The notes under the pieces: generated by a model
Database searches by the model: none
Told to the model about the DNA's origin: nothing
What the model saw: the letters and a program-made list of their open reading frames with translations, nothing else
NCBI GenBank assembly: GCA_900553115.1
Contig: USCF01000002.1
Coordinates: 1-20,821, forward strand
Direction: 5' to 3'
Length of the DNA: 20,821 nucleotides
DNA from: an uncultured Alphaproteobacteria bacterium
GTDB taxonomy: Bacteria; Pseudomonadota; Alphaproteobacteria; RF32; CAG-239
Translations under genes and position numbers: made by a program
Shown: one piece after another, positions 15,082 through 20,821 of the stretch
Layout: each line of letters begins with the position of its first letter
Numbering within the stretch: the stretch's first letter is position 1

Positions 15082-15911
15082 TGACAGAGCTTCCTTCTTT
15101 ACGAGAAACGGTGGATAGCCACGGTTTGATGGCAAAAAAAGCCTTGGGGCAGAATTTTTTGCTGGATCAGAATATTACGGATAAAATTATTCGCAGTTCG
15201 TTGGCCGCCAGAGGGACGGAAGATTTTTCGCAGGAAGATGTTTTTGAAATCGGCCCCGGACCAGGGGGACTGACCCGCGCGGTGCTAAAAGCGAATCCGC
15301 ACAGCTTGACAGTGGTTGAAATGGACGAGCGCTGCATAGAAATTATGCGTGAATTGCAGGCTGTTTATGGTGAAAAGCTAAATATTGTCAACGGCGATGC
15401 CATGAAGTTTGATTTTGGGCAGCCGAGTGCACAGCGCAAAAGCGTGGTCAGTAATTTGCCGTATAACATTTCGGTGCCGCTGCTGATTGTTTTTTTGAAA
15501 CAAATGCGGCAGTTCAACAGCTTGACTTTGATGTTTCAAAAAGAAGTGGCTGAGCGTATTTTGGCTGAGCCGGACAACAAAAATTACGGACGCATTTCGG
15601 TGTTGTCGCAGTTGGTTTGCAAGGTTAAGCTGCTGTTTAATTTGAATCCTAATTGTTTTGTGCCAGCGCCCAAGATTTGGTCTTCGGTGTTGTTGTTTAC
15701 GCCAAACGAGCAGCTGCCGGCGCCAGAAGATTTGGCTAAGGTGGAAAAAATCACGGAAATGGCGTTTGGGCAGCGTCGCAAAATGCTGCGCCAGAGCCTG
15801 AAAAGTTTACCGAATCTAGAAAAAGCTTGCGCGGCCGCCGGTGTATCTTTAACCGACAGAGCCGAAAACGTTTCGCCGGAGCAATATTTGCTGTTGGCGC
15901 AAAATAGCTAA
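15081..15911 (+). CDS. ksgA: 16S rRNA (A1518/A1519-N6) dimethyltransferase KsgA/RsmA
   Basis: Dimethylates two adjacent adenines in the 3'-terminal hairpin of 16S rRNA during late 30S assembly, using SAM. The 276-residue protein shows GQNFLLD (23-29), SAM motif I EIGPGPGGLT (56-65), the acidic residue after motif II in VVEMDERC, GDAMKFDF, and the catalytic motif IV NLPYNIS (125-131). The C-terminal FGQRRKMLRQSLK helix is also standard. ATG 15081 overlaps the surA stop (TAATG), so the genes are coupled. In many relatives pdxA lies between surA and this gene; it is missing here. Identification is secure. Confidence 0.96.
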   Translation: MTELPSLRETVDSHGLMAKKALGQNFLLDQNITDKIIRSSLAARGTEDFSQEDVFEIGPGPGGLTRAVLKANPHSLTVVEMDERCIEIMRELQAVYGEKLNIVNGDAMKFDFGQPSAQRKSVVSNLPYNISVPLLIVFLKQMRQFNSLTLMFQKEVAERILAEPDNKNYGRISVLSQLVCKVKLLFNLNPNCFVPAPKIWSSVLLFTPNEQLPAPEDLAKVEKITEMAFGQRRKMLRQSLKSLPNLEKACAAAGVSLTDRAENVSPEQYLLLAQNS

Positions 15912-15994
15912 AAAAAGAATATTGTTTTTTATCAAAATGTTAATATTTTTTCCTTAGCCTGATTAGTTGTAATTTATCTAATAGGAAAAAATAT

Positions 15995-17917
15995 ATGCAC
16001 ACGGTTCATGCTCTGATTGTAGATTTGACGTTAATAACCATTTATGCGGCGATTGTGACGCTGTTGTTCAAAAAGCTGAAACAGCCGACAGTTTTGGGCT
16101 ATATTTTAGCCGGTATTTTAGCGGGACCGTATTTTGATTTGCTGCCTACGGTGACAGACCGAGAAAATTTGAGCCTGTGGGCGGATATCGGAGTGATTTT
16201 TTTGCTGTTTGGCTTGGGTTTGGAATTTAGTTTCAAAAAAATGATAAACGTGGGCAAAGCGGCGATGATAACCGCCAACGCAAATATTTTGTTTATGCTG
16301 TTTTTGGGGTATAATACTGGTTTGCTGCTGGGCTGGAGCACAATGGACAGTTTCTTTTTGGGCAGTATGATTTCGATGTCGTCGACCACGATTATTATCA
16401 AGGCGTTTGATGATTTGAACATCAAAAAGCAAAGGTTTACGGATTTGGTTTTTGGCGTGTTGGTGGTTGAAGATTTGGTTGGTATTTTGCTGTTGGTGCT
16501 GTTGCCGACTATTGCGATTGGCGCGAGCATTGACGGACAAGCTCTGTTGGTTAGCACCGGCAAGTTGATTTTGTTTTTGGTGATGTGTTTTGTTATTGGT
16601 ATTTATTTGGTGCCGACTTTGCTAAAAAAAATCGACCGCTTTTTGAATGACGAGCAGTTGCTTTTGGTGATGATAGCCTTGTGTTTTGGAATGGTGTGGC
16701 TGGCGAATTACTCGGGATTTTCTTCGGCCTTGGGCGCGTTTATCACCGGTTCTATTTTGGCTGAAACTCCTTTGATTGAGCGAATCGAAAAAACAGTTAA
16801 ACCGCTGAAAGATTTTTTTGGCGCTGTGTTTTTTGTTTCGGTGGGTATGATGGTTAATCCGGCAATGTTTTTGGAATACGCATGGCCGATTTTTGTGATA
16901 ACGCTGATAGTCATGGCGGGCAAAGTGGCTTTTTCGTGCTTTGGTTTTATTGTTTCGGGGCAGCCGTTAAAAACTGCGGTTTTGGGGGCGTTTTCGTTGG
17001 CGCAAGTCGGCGAGTTTGCTTTTATTATCGCCAGTTTGGGCATGAGTTTGGGCGTTTTGCATAAACAGGTGTATCCGATTATTGTCGCCGTGTCGGTGAT
17101 AACAACGTTCTTTACGCCGATGATGATAAAATTTGCCGAGCCGATGTTTAAGGTGATAAAAAAGTATCTGCCGGAAAAATGGCAGCAATTTTTGGCGCAG
17201 CATGCGACAGGGCAAAAAGAAACCAAAAGCGAGGAGCGCTTGTGGAATATATTGTTTAAAAATTATTTATCGCGTTTGGCGCTGTTTGTGATGATAAACT
17301 ACGCGGTGATTGGTTTTTCTAACTATCTGGTGCGTCCGTTTGTGTATCAATATTTGCCGAATATGCCGGCGCGGGCGGTGGTTACTCTCATCACACTGTT
17401 GCTGATGTCGCCGTTTTTGAAGGCGCTTATCGGCTGGGAAACGATTTTGCCGGTGATGTTGGCGCGCAAGGTGCGTTCGCTCTCTGATTTGTCGCAAAAA
17501 ATGTTGGCGGATAGCAAAATGCTGCAAAAGGTGAAAGAAACTCTCAGCGCCTATGAAAGTTCGGAGAATTTGAAGAATTTGTTTGTGTCAAACAATCAGG
17601 TGGCGTCGGCTTATTACAAACTCTGGAAAGCCAAAAGGGCGAATCGGCTGCCGCTGTTGTTTTTGACCAGTTTCCGAATGCTGATAGTCTGCTTTTTTAT
17701 TATGACGGTGGTGCATCAGTTTTTGACCGAGAATCCAAAAGTTATTTTTGGGCTGGTGATTATTTCTTTGGTAATGCTGACTCAGTCACGCTGGCTGTTT
17801 GAGCAATATATGAAAATGGAAAAGCAGTTTTTAGATAATTTGCACGGCGGCGCTGACAATGCGGAGCCGGAACTCAAAACCGAATCGGCGCCGGAAAAAG
17901 ACCAGCCTAAGCAATAA
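15995..17917 (+). CDS. CPA2-family cation:proton antiporter (Kef/YbaL-like), no RCK domain
   Basis: A monovalent cation:proton antiporter of the CPA2 family, expected to exchange K+ or Na+ for H+ across the inner membrane. The first 390 residues form the exchanger domain with about 12-13 helices, including PTVLGYILAGILAGP, LLFGLGLEFS, MSSTTIIIKAF, VVEDLVGILLL with the conserved acidic D, and SSALGAFITGSILAET. Kef and YbaL proteins usually end with a nucleotide-binding TrkA-N/RCK domain; here the last 230 residues instead hold more hydrophobic helices (about 425-445, 460-480, 555-575, 580-600) and a polar acidic tail. No GxGxxG motif is seen. AGGAA precedes the ATG. It is a single-gene unit closed by a strong terminator. 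Confidence 0.85.
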   Translation: MHTVHALIVDLTLITIYAAIVTLLFKKLKQPTVLGYILAGILAGPYFDLLPTVTDRENLSLWADIGVIFLLFGLGLEFSFKKMINVGKAAMITANANILFMLFLGYNTGLLLGWSTMDSFFLGSMISMSSTTIIIKAFDDLNIKKQRFTDLVFGVLVVEDLVGILLLVLLPTIAIGASIDGQALLVSTGKLILFLVMCFVIGIYLVPTLLKKIDRFLNDEQLLLVMIALCFGMVWLANYSGFSSALGAFITGSILAETPLIERIEKTVKPLKDFFGAVFFVSVGMMVNPAMFLEYAWPIFVITLIVMAGKVAFSCFGFIVSGQPLKTAVLGAFSLAQVGEFAFIIASLGMSLGVLHKQVYPIIVAVSVITTFFTPMMIKFAEPMFKVIKKYLPEKWQQFLAQHATGQKETKSEERLWNILFKNYLSRLALFVMINYAVIGFSNYLVRPFVYQYLPNMPARAVVTLITLLLMSPFLKALIGWETILPVMLARKVRSLSDLSQKMLADSKMLQKVKETLSAYESSENLKNLFVSNNQVASAYYKLWKAKRANRLPLLFLTSFRMLIVCFFIMTVVHQFLTENPKVIFGLVIISLVMLTQSRWLFEQYMKMEKQFLDNLHGGADNAEPELKTESAPEKDQPKQ

Positions 17918-17938
17918 TCAATTTTAGCCGACAAGCTG

Positions 17939-17972
17939 AAAAAACATCGGTGTGTGTGCCGGTGTTTTTTTT
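17939..17972 (+). terminator. Intrinsic terminator after the antiporter gene
   Basis: AAAAAACATCGG (17939-17950) pairs with CCGGTGTTTTTT (17959-17970) with one G-U pair, around a TG-repeat loop, followed by more T. A long stem with a T-run on the + strand and an A-run on the other; it may work in both directions. Confidence 0.85.
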
Positions 17973-18044
17973 GTTTTAAATCAACATTGTAATCAAAGCG
18001 GCAAAATTAATATTTTTAAGTCTTAACAAAGAGTTAACATAAAC

Positions 18045-18060
18045 TATTACTTTAGTAATA
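18045..18060. repeat. Short palindrome upstream of the pilin promoter
   Basis: TATTACT-TT-AGTAATA is a perfect inverted repeat with 7-base arms, about 15 bases before the -35 box of the pilin pair. It could be an activator site. The whole 17973-18145 stretch is otherwise non-coding and AT-rich. Confidence 0.3.
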
Positions 18061-18074
18061 TTACCATTAGAATA

Positions 18075-18103
18075 TTGTTTTAAATATTTAAATGTGTTCT
18101 AAT
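18075..18103 (+). promoter_or_regulatory. Putative promoter of the tandem pilin-like genes
   Basis: TTGTTT (18075-18080), a 17-base spacer and TCTAAT (18098-18103) form a sigma-70-like promoter. The -10 matches five of six consensus bases. The leader to ATG 18158 would be about 45-50 bases. Confidence 0.5.
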
Positions 18104-18145
18104 TACATCATAATGTGAATATAAGCATTATAAATTATTTTATTT

Positions 18146-19073
18146 AGGAGAAAGACAATGACTATGATTAAAACAAATGAATCCGGCCGTTCCATGATTG
18201 AAATGTTGGGCGTGTTAGCCATTATCGGTGTTTTGTCCGTTGGTGGTATTGCCGGCTATTCTAAAGCTATGAACAAATTCAAAACAAACAAAGTTGCCGA
18301 CAATGTTTCTATGTTGGTGGCAAACATTAAAACTATGTATGCTCAGCAGAGTAGCTTTAATGGATTAACTAAATCTTCTGCCGTTAGCATGGGATTAGTT
18401 CCAGATGAATTAGTTACAACGTATCCTAGTGGTAATACTGACAATGCAGTATTAAATAATTCATTCAATGGTACTGTGCTTATTAATGCCTCAAATTCTG
18501 TGGGGGCAACAGCCGCTTCTAATGCAGATGATGCTTTATCATTTAATATTGTGTTTAACGGACTTTCTAAAGAAGCTTGTATAACATTGGCTACCAATGA
18601 TTGGGGGTCAGGTTATTCTTCTGGCTTAATTGGAATGTTAGTTTCTAATGTGGAGTTAGCTGTAACTGACGACGGTAAAGAAAGTAATTCAGTTGTTCAA
18701 ATGGGCTGTAAAGGGACTACGGTAAGTGGTGCTACAACTCCACAAGTAGCTTGTCCTGGTGGTGAAAATACAGCATTACCGATGCCTGTAGCGCAAGCCG
18801 CCGCTGCTTGTAAATGTGATAATGGTAACACATGCTCTATTTTGTGGAAATATTACTGATTTAGGCCAGAGGAGAAAGACAATGACTATGCTTAAAACAA
18901 ATGAAAACGGTCGTTCTATGATTGAAATGTTGGGCGTGTTAGCCATTATCGGTGTTTTGTCCGTTGGTGGTATTGCCGGCTATTCAAAAGCTATGAACAA
19001 ATTCAAAACCAATAAAGTTGCCGACAATGTTTCTATGTTGGTTGCCAATATTAAAACCATGTATGCGCAGCAA
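18146..19073 (+). repeat. Direct repeat of the pilin 5' region (18146-18349 and 18870-19073)
   Basis: The two copies run from the ribosome site through codon 64 and are nearly identical in DNA as well as protein, with mostly silent differences. Beyond codon 64 the copies diverge sharply. This marks a tandem duplication whose 5' parts were either kept alike by selection or by gene conversion. Confidence 0.8.
18158..18859 (+). CDS. Type IV pilin-like protein, first of a tandem pair
   Basis: A 233-residue type IV pilin or pseudopilin. A 10-residue leader MTMIKTNESG ends in Gly; processing by prepilin peptidase would leave RSMIEMLGVL, with the conserved Glu at +5 and a long hydrophobic helix to about residue 35. 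Residues 36-65 continue the amphipathic helix. The globular domain contains a conserved EACITLATNDWGSG segment (about residues 145-160) and a Cys-rich end (CKCDNGNTCSILWKYY) that probably forms a disulfide loop. AGGAG sits 7 bases before ATG 18158. The first 64 residues differ from those of the next gene at only two positions, after which the two diverge. Assembly genes (pilB, pilC, pilD) are not in the window. Whether it forms a pilus, a secretion pseudopilus or something else cannot be told. Confidence 0.85.
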   Translation: MTMIKTNESGRSMIEMLGVLAIIGVLSVGGIAGYSKAMNKFKTNKVADNVSMLVANIKTMYAQQSSFNGLTKSSAVSMGLVPDELVTTYPSGNTDNAVLNNSFNGTVLINASNSVGATAASNADDALSFNIVFNGLSKEACITLATNDWGSGYSSGLIGMLVSNVELAVTDDGKESNSVVQMGCKGTTVSGATTPQVACPGGENTALPMPVAQAAAACKCDNGNTCSILWKYY

Positions 19074-19580
19074 AAAACTTATAGTGGTTTAACTACAACT
19101 ACAGCTCATGATATGGGGCTGGTTCCAGATGAATTGGTAAAAAAATCTAATAATAAGACTTCATATAAAAATGCTTTTAATGGTAATGTAGCTATACAGT
19201 CAAGTAATAGTACTGCAACATCAGGAAACGATAATAAAGCCTTCATTATTGTATTTGATGGACTTTCAAGAGAGGCCTGCATAACTTTAGCAACAAATGA
19301 TTGGGGTTCAGGATTTTCTTCATGACTGATTGCACTTCGTGCTCAGGGTACGGCTAGTATTACAGCATCTGGTGATACGATTACAGTTGCAGATTTAGCC
19401 ACAAAAATTGGTGATGCGGGTACTGGTCCTACTGCTGCAACAGGAAATGCAGCTGGTGGATCGGCTATTGCTACTCCAGGAAGTGATGGTTTAACTGTTC
19501 CAATGCCTGTATCATCAGCAGCTACAGCATGTGGTTGTACCCAGGGTAACACATGCTCCATTACATGGAAATACTACTGA
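18882..19580 (+). pseudogene. Type IV pilin-like protein, second of the pair, interrupted by in-frame TGA
   Basis: Starts at ATG 18882 with AGGAG 7 bases upstream, an exact copy of the first gene's ribosome site. Leader MTMLKTNENG, cleavage G|RSMIE and the helix match the first gene. The frame is open for 147 codons to TGA at 19323-19325, just after GSGFSS. It then continues open in the same frame for 84 codons (LIALRAQG... to CGCTQGNTCSITWKYY) and stops at 19578-19580, matching the first gene's C-terminus to the last residues. The TGA aligns with a Gly codon (GGC) in the first gene, so one G-to-T change in GGA would explain it. The base after TGA is C, a context known to be leaky. It is either a very young pseudogene, a sequencing error or a readthrough gene. 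Both genes share one promoter; 22 bases separate them. Confidence 0.8.
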
Positions 19581-19596
19581 GTTTGGCGGCGTGTGA

Positions 19597-19621
19597 CGGC
19601 TTGAGCGATATCATCAAGCCG
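19597..19621. other. Hairpin downstream of the pilin pair
   Basis: CGGCTTGA (19597-19604) and TCAAGCCG (19614-19621) form an 8-bp stem with a 9-base loop. There is no T-run, so it may protect the 3' end of the mRNA rather than terminate. A competing pairing GGCGGC (19585-19590) with GCCGCC (19618-19623) is also possible. Confidence 0.5.
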
Positions 19622-19634
19622 CCCGCTTGCCAAT

Positions 19635-19670
19635 AAACTGCCATTTACTCTCAAATATACGGCAGTTTTT
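19635..19670 (+). terminator. Possible weak terminator after the pilin pair
   Basis: AAACTGCC (19635-19642) pairs with GGCAGTTT (19661-19668) and is followed by T residues. The 18-base loop makes it weaker than the next hairpin. Confidence 0.45.
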
Positions 19671-19674
19671 CTCC

Positions 19675-19710
19675 GAAACACCCTTGCTCCTAACTTGGGT
19701 GTTTCTTTTT
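19675..19710 (+). terminator. Strong intrinsic terminator closing the pilin transcription unit
   Basis: GAAACACCC (19675-19683) pairs perfectly with GGGTGTTTC (19697-19705), followed by five T residues. It stops + strand transcription before the cruciform element and the opposed tRNA gene. Confidence 0.8.
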
Positions 19711-19719
19711 ATGTACTGT

Positions 19720-19820
19720 TACTCTCGTTTTGCGTTGCCGCTGGCAACAAGGTCGTGGATTCTCCAGTCTGCCTCAGTCTATAAGGTGGCATGAGGCGCT
19801 GAAGAATGACGCCGAGAGTA
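19720..19820. repeat. Palindromic, cruciform-like element of about 100 bp
   Basis: Outer arms TACTCTCG (19720-19727) and CGAGAGTA (19813-19820) are perfect inverted repeats. Inside are a perfect hairpin GTTGCC-GCT-GGCAAC (19734-19748) and an imperfect stem pairing 19754-19776 with 19791-19811, including GCCTCA/TGAGGC and ATTCTCCAG/CTGAAGAAT with one mismatch. The nested layout and the GGATTCTCC...GAATGAC arms resemble dispersed palindromic elements known in some alphaproteobacteria, but I see only one copy here. No protein coding is supported. Confidence 0.55.
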
Positions 19821-19849
19821 GAGGCGGAAAAAACTGTGTCATATAAACA

Positions 19850-19875
19850 AAAAAACTCCCAAAAGGGAGCGTTTT
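19850..19875 (-). terminator. Terminator of the tRNA-Ser gene
   Basis: On the minus strand CTCCC-TTTT-GGGAG is followed by a run of seven T residues. It lies about 10 bases after the CCA end of the tRNA. A T-run also exists on the + strand side, so weak two-way activity is possible. Confidence 0.65.
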
Positions 19876-19882
19876 TGTTTAT

Positions 19883-19973
19883 TGGCGGTGAGACAGGGAT
19901 TTGAACCCTGGGTACCCGAAATGGGTACAATTGATTTCGAGTCAATCGCATTCGACCACTCTGCCATCTCACC
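19883..19973 (-). tRNA. tRNA-Ser (anticodon CGA)
   Basis: A 91-base class II tRNA on the minus strand with encoded CCA. The acceptor arms GGTGAGA (19973-19967) and TCTCACC (19893-19887) pair perfectly, followed by discriminator G and CCA. The anticodon loop is CTCGAAA between TTGA and TCAA arms, giving anticodon CGA, which reads UCG. A long variable arm with complementary GTACCC and GGGTAC and a T arm CAGGGTTCAAATCCCTG confirm the serine type. No promoter could be resolved upstream. Confidence 0.95.
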
Positions 19974-20092
19974 AGCTGAAAAATATGGTCAAGTTGTTTG
20001 TAGGCTACTTTGCAAAAAAATGCAAGTGCTTTGTTTTAAAAACTAGACTCTTTTTCTTTTTTATGTTATTTTGTACAAAAATCGGAGGTGTT

Positions 20093-20647
20093 ATGTCTAG
20101 AAAACAATATCGAGTAATTTGCTCAAAAGAACGTTTTAAAGATGATGTGATTATTGATATTGCTCCGGCTGACGGCGTGATTCATGAGATGATTTTTGTC
20201 AGCCGCAAAAAAGAAAATCCCAAACTGGAAAATTATGGCGGCTCAATATATTTGACCGATATCGACGGACAAAAACCAGAAATTACTTTTGGCGATTTTA
20301 AACTTTCAGAACAGCTGGTTAATGCTCCGGCTCGAAAATCTCCAATGTATATGTATTATGAAAGTTTGGCGAGAGAATTAACTCCAAAAATTGTGGAAAC
20401 ATTTAATAAAATGAAAGCCGCCGGTAAAGAAGCTACCCTAGATGTTTGTATGATGGATTATTTGGCTTCAAAACAAGACGGAGAAGTTAAAACTCTGCAA
20501 GATGAAGAATTGAAAGAGTATGCCGAGCGCCGCCGCAAAATTGAACAGTATAAAAAAGAAACCATCGAGCGCCGAGAAAATGAAAAATCGGCGTGCAAAC
20601 CCGAAGTTTTGTTGGCTTGGAAACAAGCTTTGCAGCGCGGTGATTAA
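20093..20647 (+). CDS. Hypothetical protein, 184 residues
   Basis: I do not recognise this protein. I start it at ATG 20093, which follows GGAGG (20084-20088) at a 4-base spacing; the frame upstream of it runs through the tRNA gene and is not coding. The 184-residue product is soluble, without signal or membrane segments. The first half looks like mixed alpha/beta (YRVICSKE, DVIIDIAPADG, GGSIYLTDIDGQKPEITFGDFKLSEQLV). The second half is helical and becomes strongly charged, with an Arg/Lys/Glu-rich predicted coiled coil at about 140-175 (EYAERRRKIEQYKKETIERR). Its stop overlaps the opposed stop of the tag remnant at a shared TTAA. Base composition is like its neighbours. Confidence 0.75.
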   Translation: MSRKQYRVICSKERFKDDVIIDIAPADGVIHEMIFVSRKKENPKLENYGGSIYLTDIDGQKPEITFGDFKLSEQLVNAPARKSPMYMYYESLARELTPKIVETFNKMKAAGKEATLDVCMMDYLASKQDGEVKTLQDEELKEYAERRRKIEQYKKETIERRENEKSACKPEVLLAWKQALQRGD

Positions 20648-20821
20648 TCGGAAACGTGGCAAAAACATTGCGGCTCGTGGTCGTTGATAATGCCGACCGC
20701 TTGTAAATAGGAATATATAATCACACTGCCGACATATTTCATTCCGCGCTAATCATACCGCCGAATTTATTGTCAACAATACTGCGGTCATAACCGGCGA
20801 TTTCAAACGCACGATACATAA
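20644..20821 (-). pseudogene. tag: 3-methyladenine DNA glycosylase I (Tag) remnant, frameshifted and cut by the window edge
   Basis: The minus strand encodes the C-terminal end of a Tag-type glycosylase, which removes 3-methyladenine from alkylated DNA. In one frame KYVGSVIIYSYLQAVGIINDHEPQC continues to FCHVSD and a TAA at 20646-20644, matching the family's GFK/MKYVGS...YS(Y/F)xQAxGxxNDH end. The upstream part (YRAFEIAGYDRSIVDNKFGGMISAE) is in another frame and stops at TGA near 20744. Adding one C in the AGCGCGG stretch (about 20745-20751) would give MISRGMKYVGS, so a one-base loss is likely. The segment before FGGMI does not look like ordinary Tag, so the gene may be more widely decayed. 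The rest lies outside the window. Confidence 0.65.

Noticed and set aside
16099..17527. Several minus-strand frames inside the antiporter gene
   Set aside because: Their composition, rich in His, Gln, Lys, Pro and Thr, is that of the antisense of hydrophobic codons; no independent coding signal.
18882..19580. Genome-wide reassignment of TGA to Gly or Trp
   Set aside because: TGA ends phoH, the first pilin-like gene and the pilin-like gene at 7557 at natural C-termini, and TGG is the Trp codon throughout.
19709..19972. Minus-strand reading frame of 87 codons
   Set aside because: It spans the tRNA-Ser gene, its terminator and the palindromic element.
1..20821. CRISPR arrays, insertion sequences, prophage or toxin-antitoxin loci
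   Set aside because: No regularly spaced repeats, transposase, integrase or recognisable toxin-antitoxin pair is seen in any frame.

Overview
The window looks like a piece of chromosome from an AT-rich alphaproteobacterium. The gene orders miaB-phoH-ybeY-lnt and lptF-lptD-surA-ksgA are alphaproteobacterial in style. The three pilin-like proteins carry a GRSMIEMLG-type signature that I associate with uncultured gut alphaproteobacteria; that link is from memory and is not proven by this sequence. TGA, TAA and TAG all serve as ordinary stops and TGG is used for Trp, so I assume the standard bacterial code.

Layout. Positions 1-88 hold the C-terminal tail of an unidentified + strand gene, which ends against a two-way terminator. 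Positions 99-2006 are a minus-strand operon: a TerB-like protein, an unknown 298-residue protein, YggT and a shortened YggU/DUF167 protein. Positions 2141-6532 are a + strand operon for tRNA modification (MiaB), a PhoH ATPase, rRNA maturation (YbeY) and lipoprotein acylation (Lnt). Positions 6533-6809 contain a promoter, a strongly structured RNA of about 190 nt and a terminator, followed by a type IV pilin-like gene whose leader lies in a different frame. A large GT5 (glycogen/starch synthase-type) glycosyltransferase follows on the minus strand and is divergent from grpE; a 17-bp palindrome lies over its likely -10 box. Positions 10466-15911 are an outer-membrane biogenesis operon: LptF, LptD, SurA and the rRNA methylase KsgA, with lptG and pdxA absent. 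A CPA2 (Kef-type) antiporter comes next. Two tandem pilin-like genes follow at 18158-19580; the second is split by an in-frame TGA. The end of the window holds a cruciform-like repeat, tRNA-Ser(CGA), a hypothetical gene, and the frameshifted remains of a 3-methyladenine DNA glycosylase (Tag).

The housekeeping blocks share an envelope theme: Lnt finishes lipoproteins, LptF/LptD move LPS outward, SurA escorts outer-membrane proteins including LptD, and GrpE supports DnaK. The points most worth a second look are the structured RNA at 6600-6787, whose basal stem and terminator share bases, and the pilin-like family, in which two of three genes are interrupted in ways that could be decay, sequencing error or recoding.
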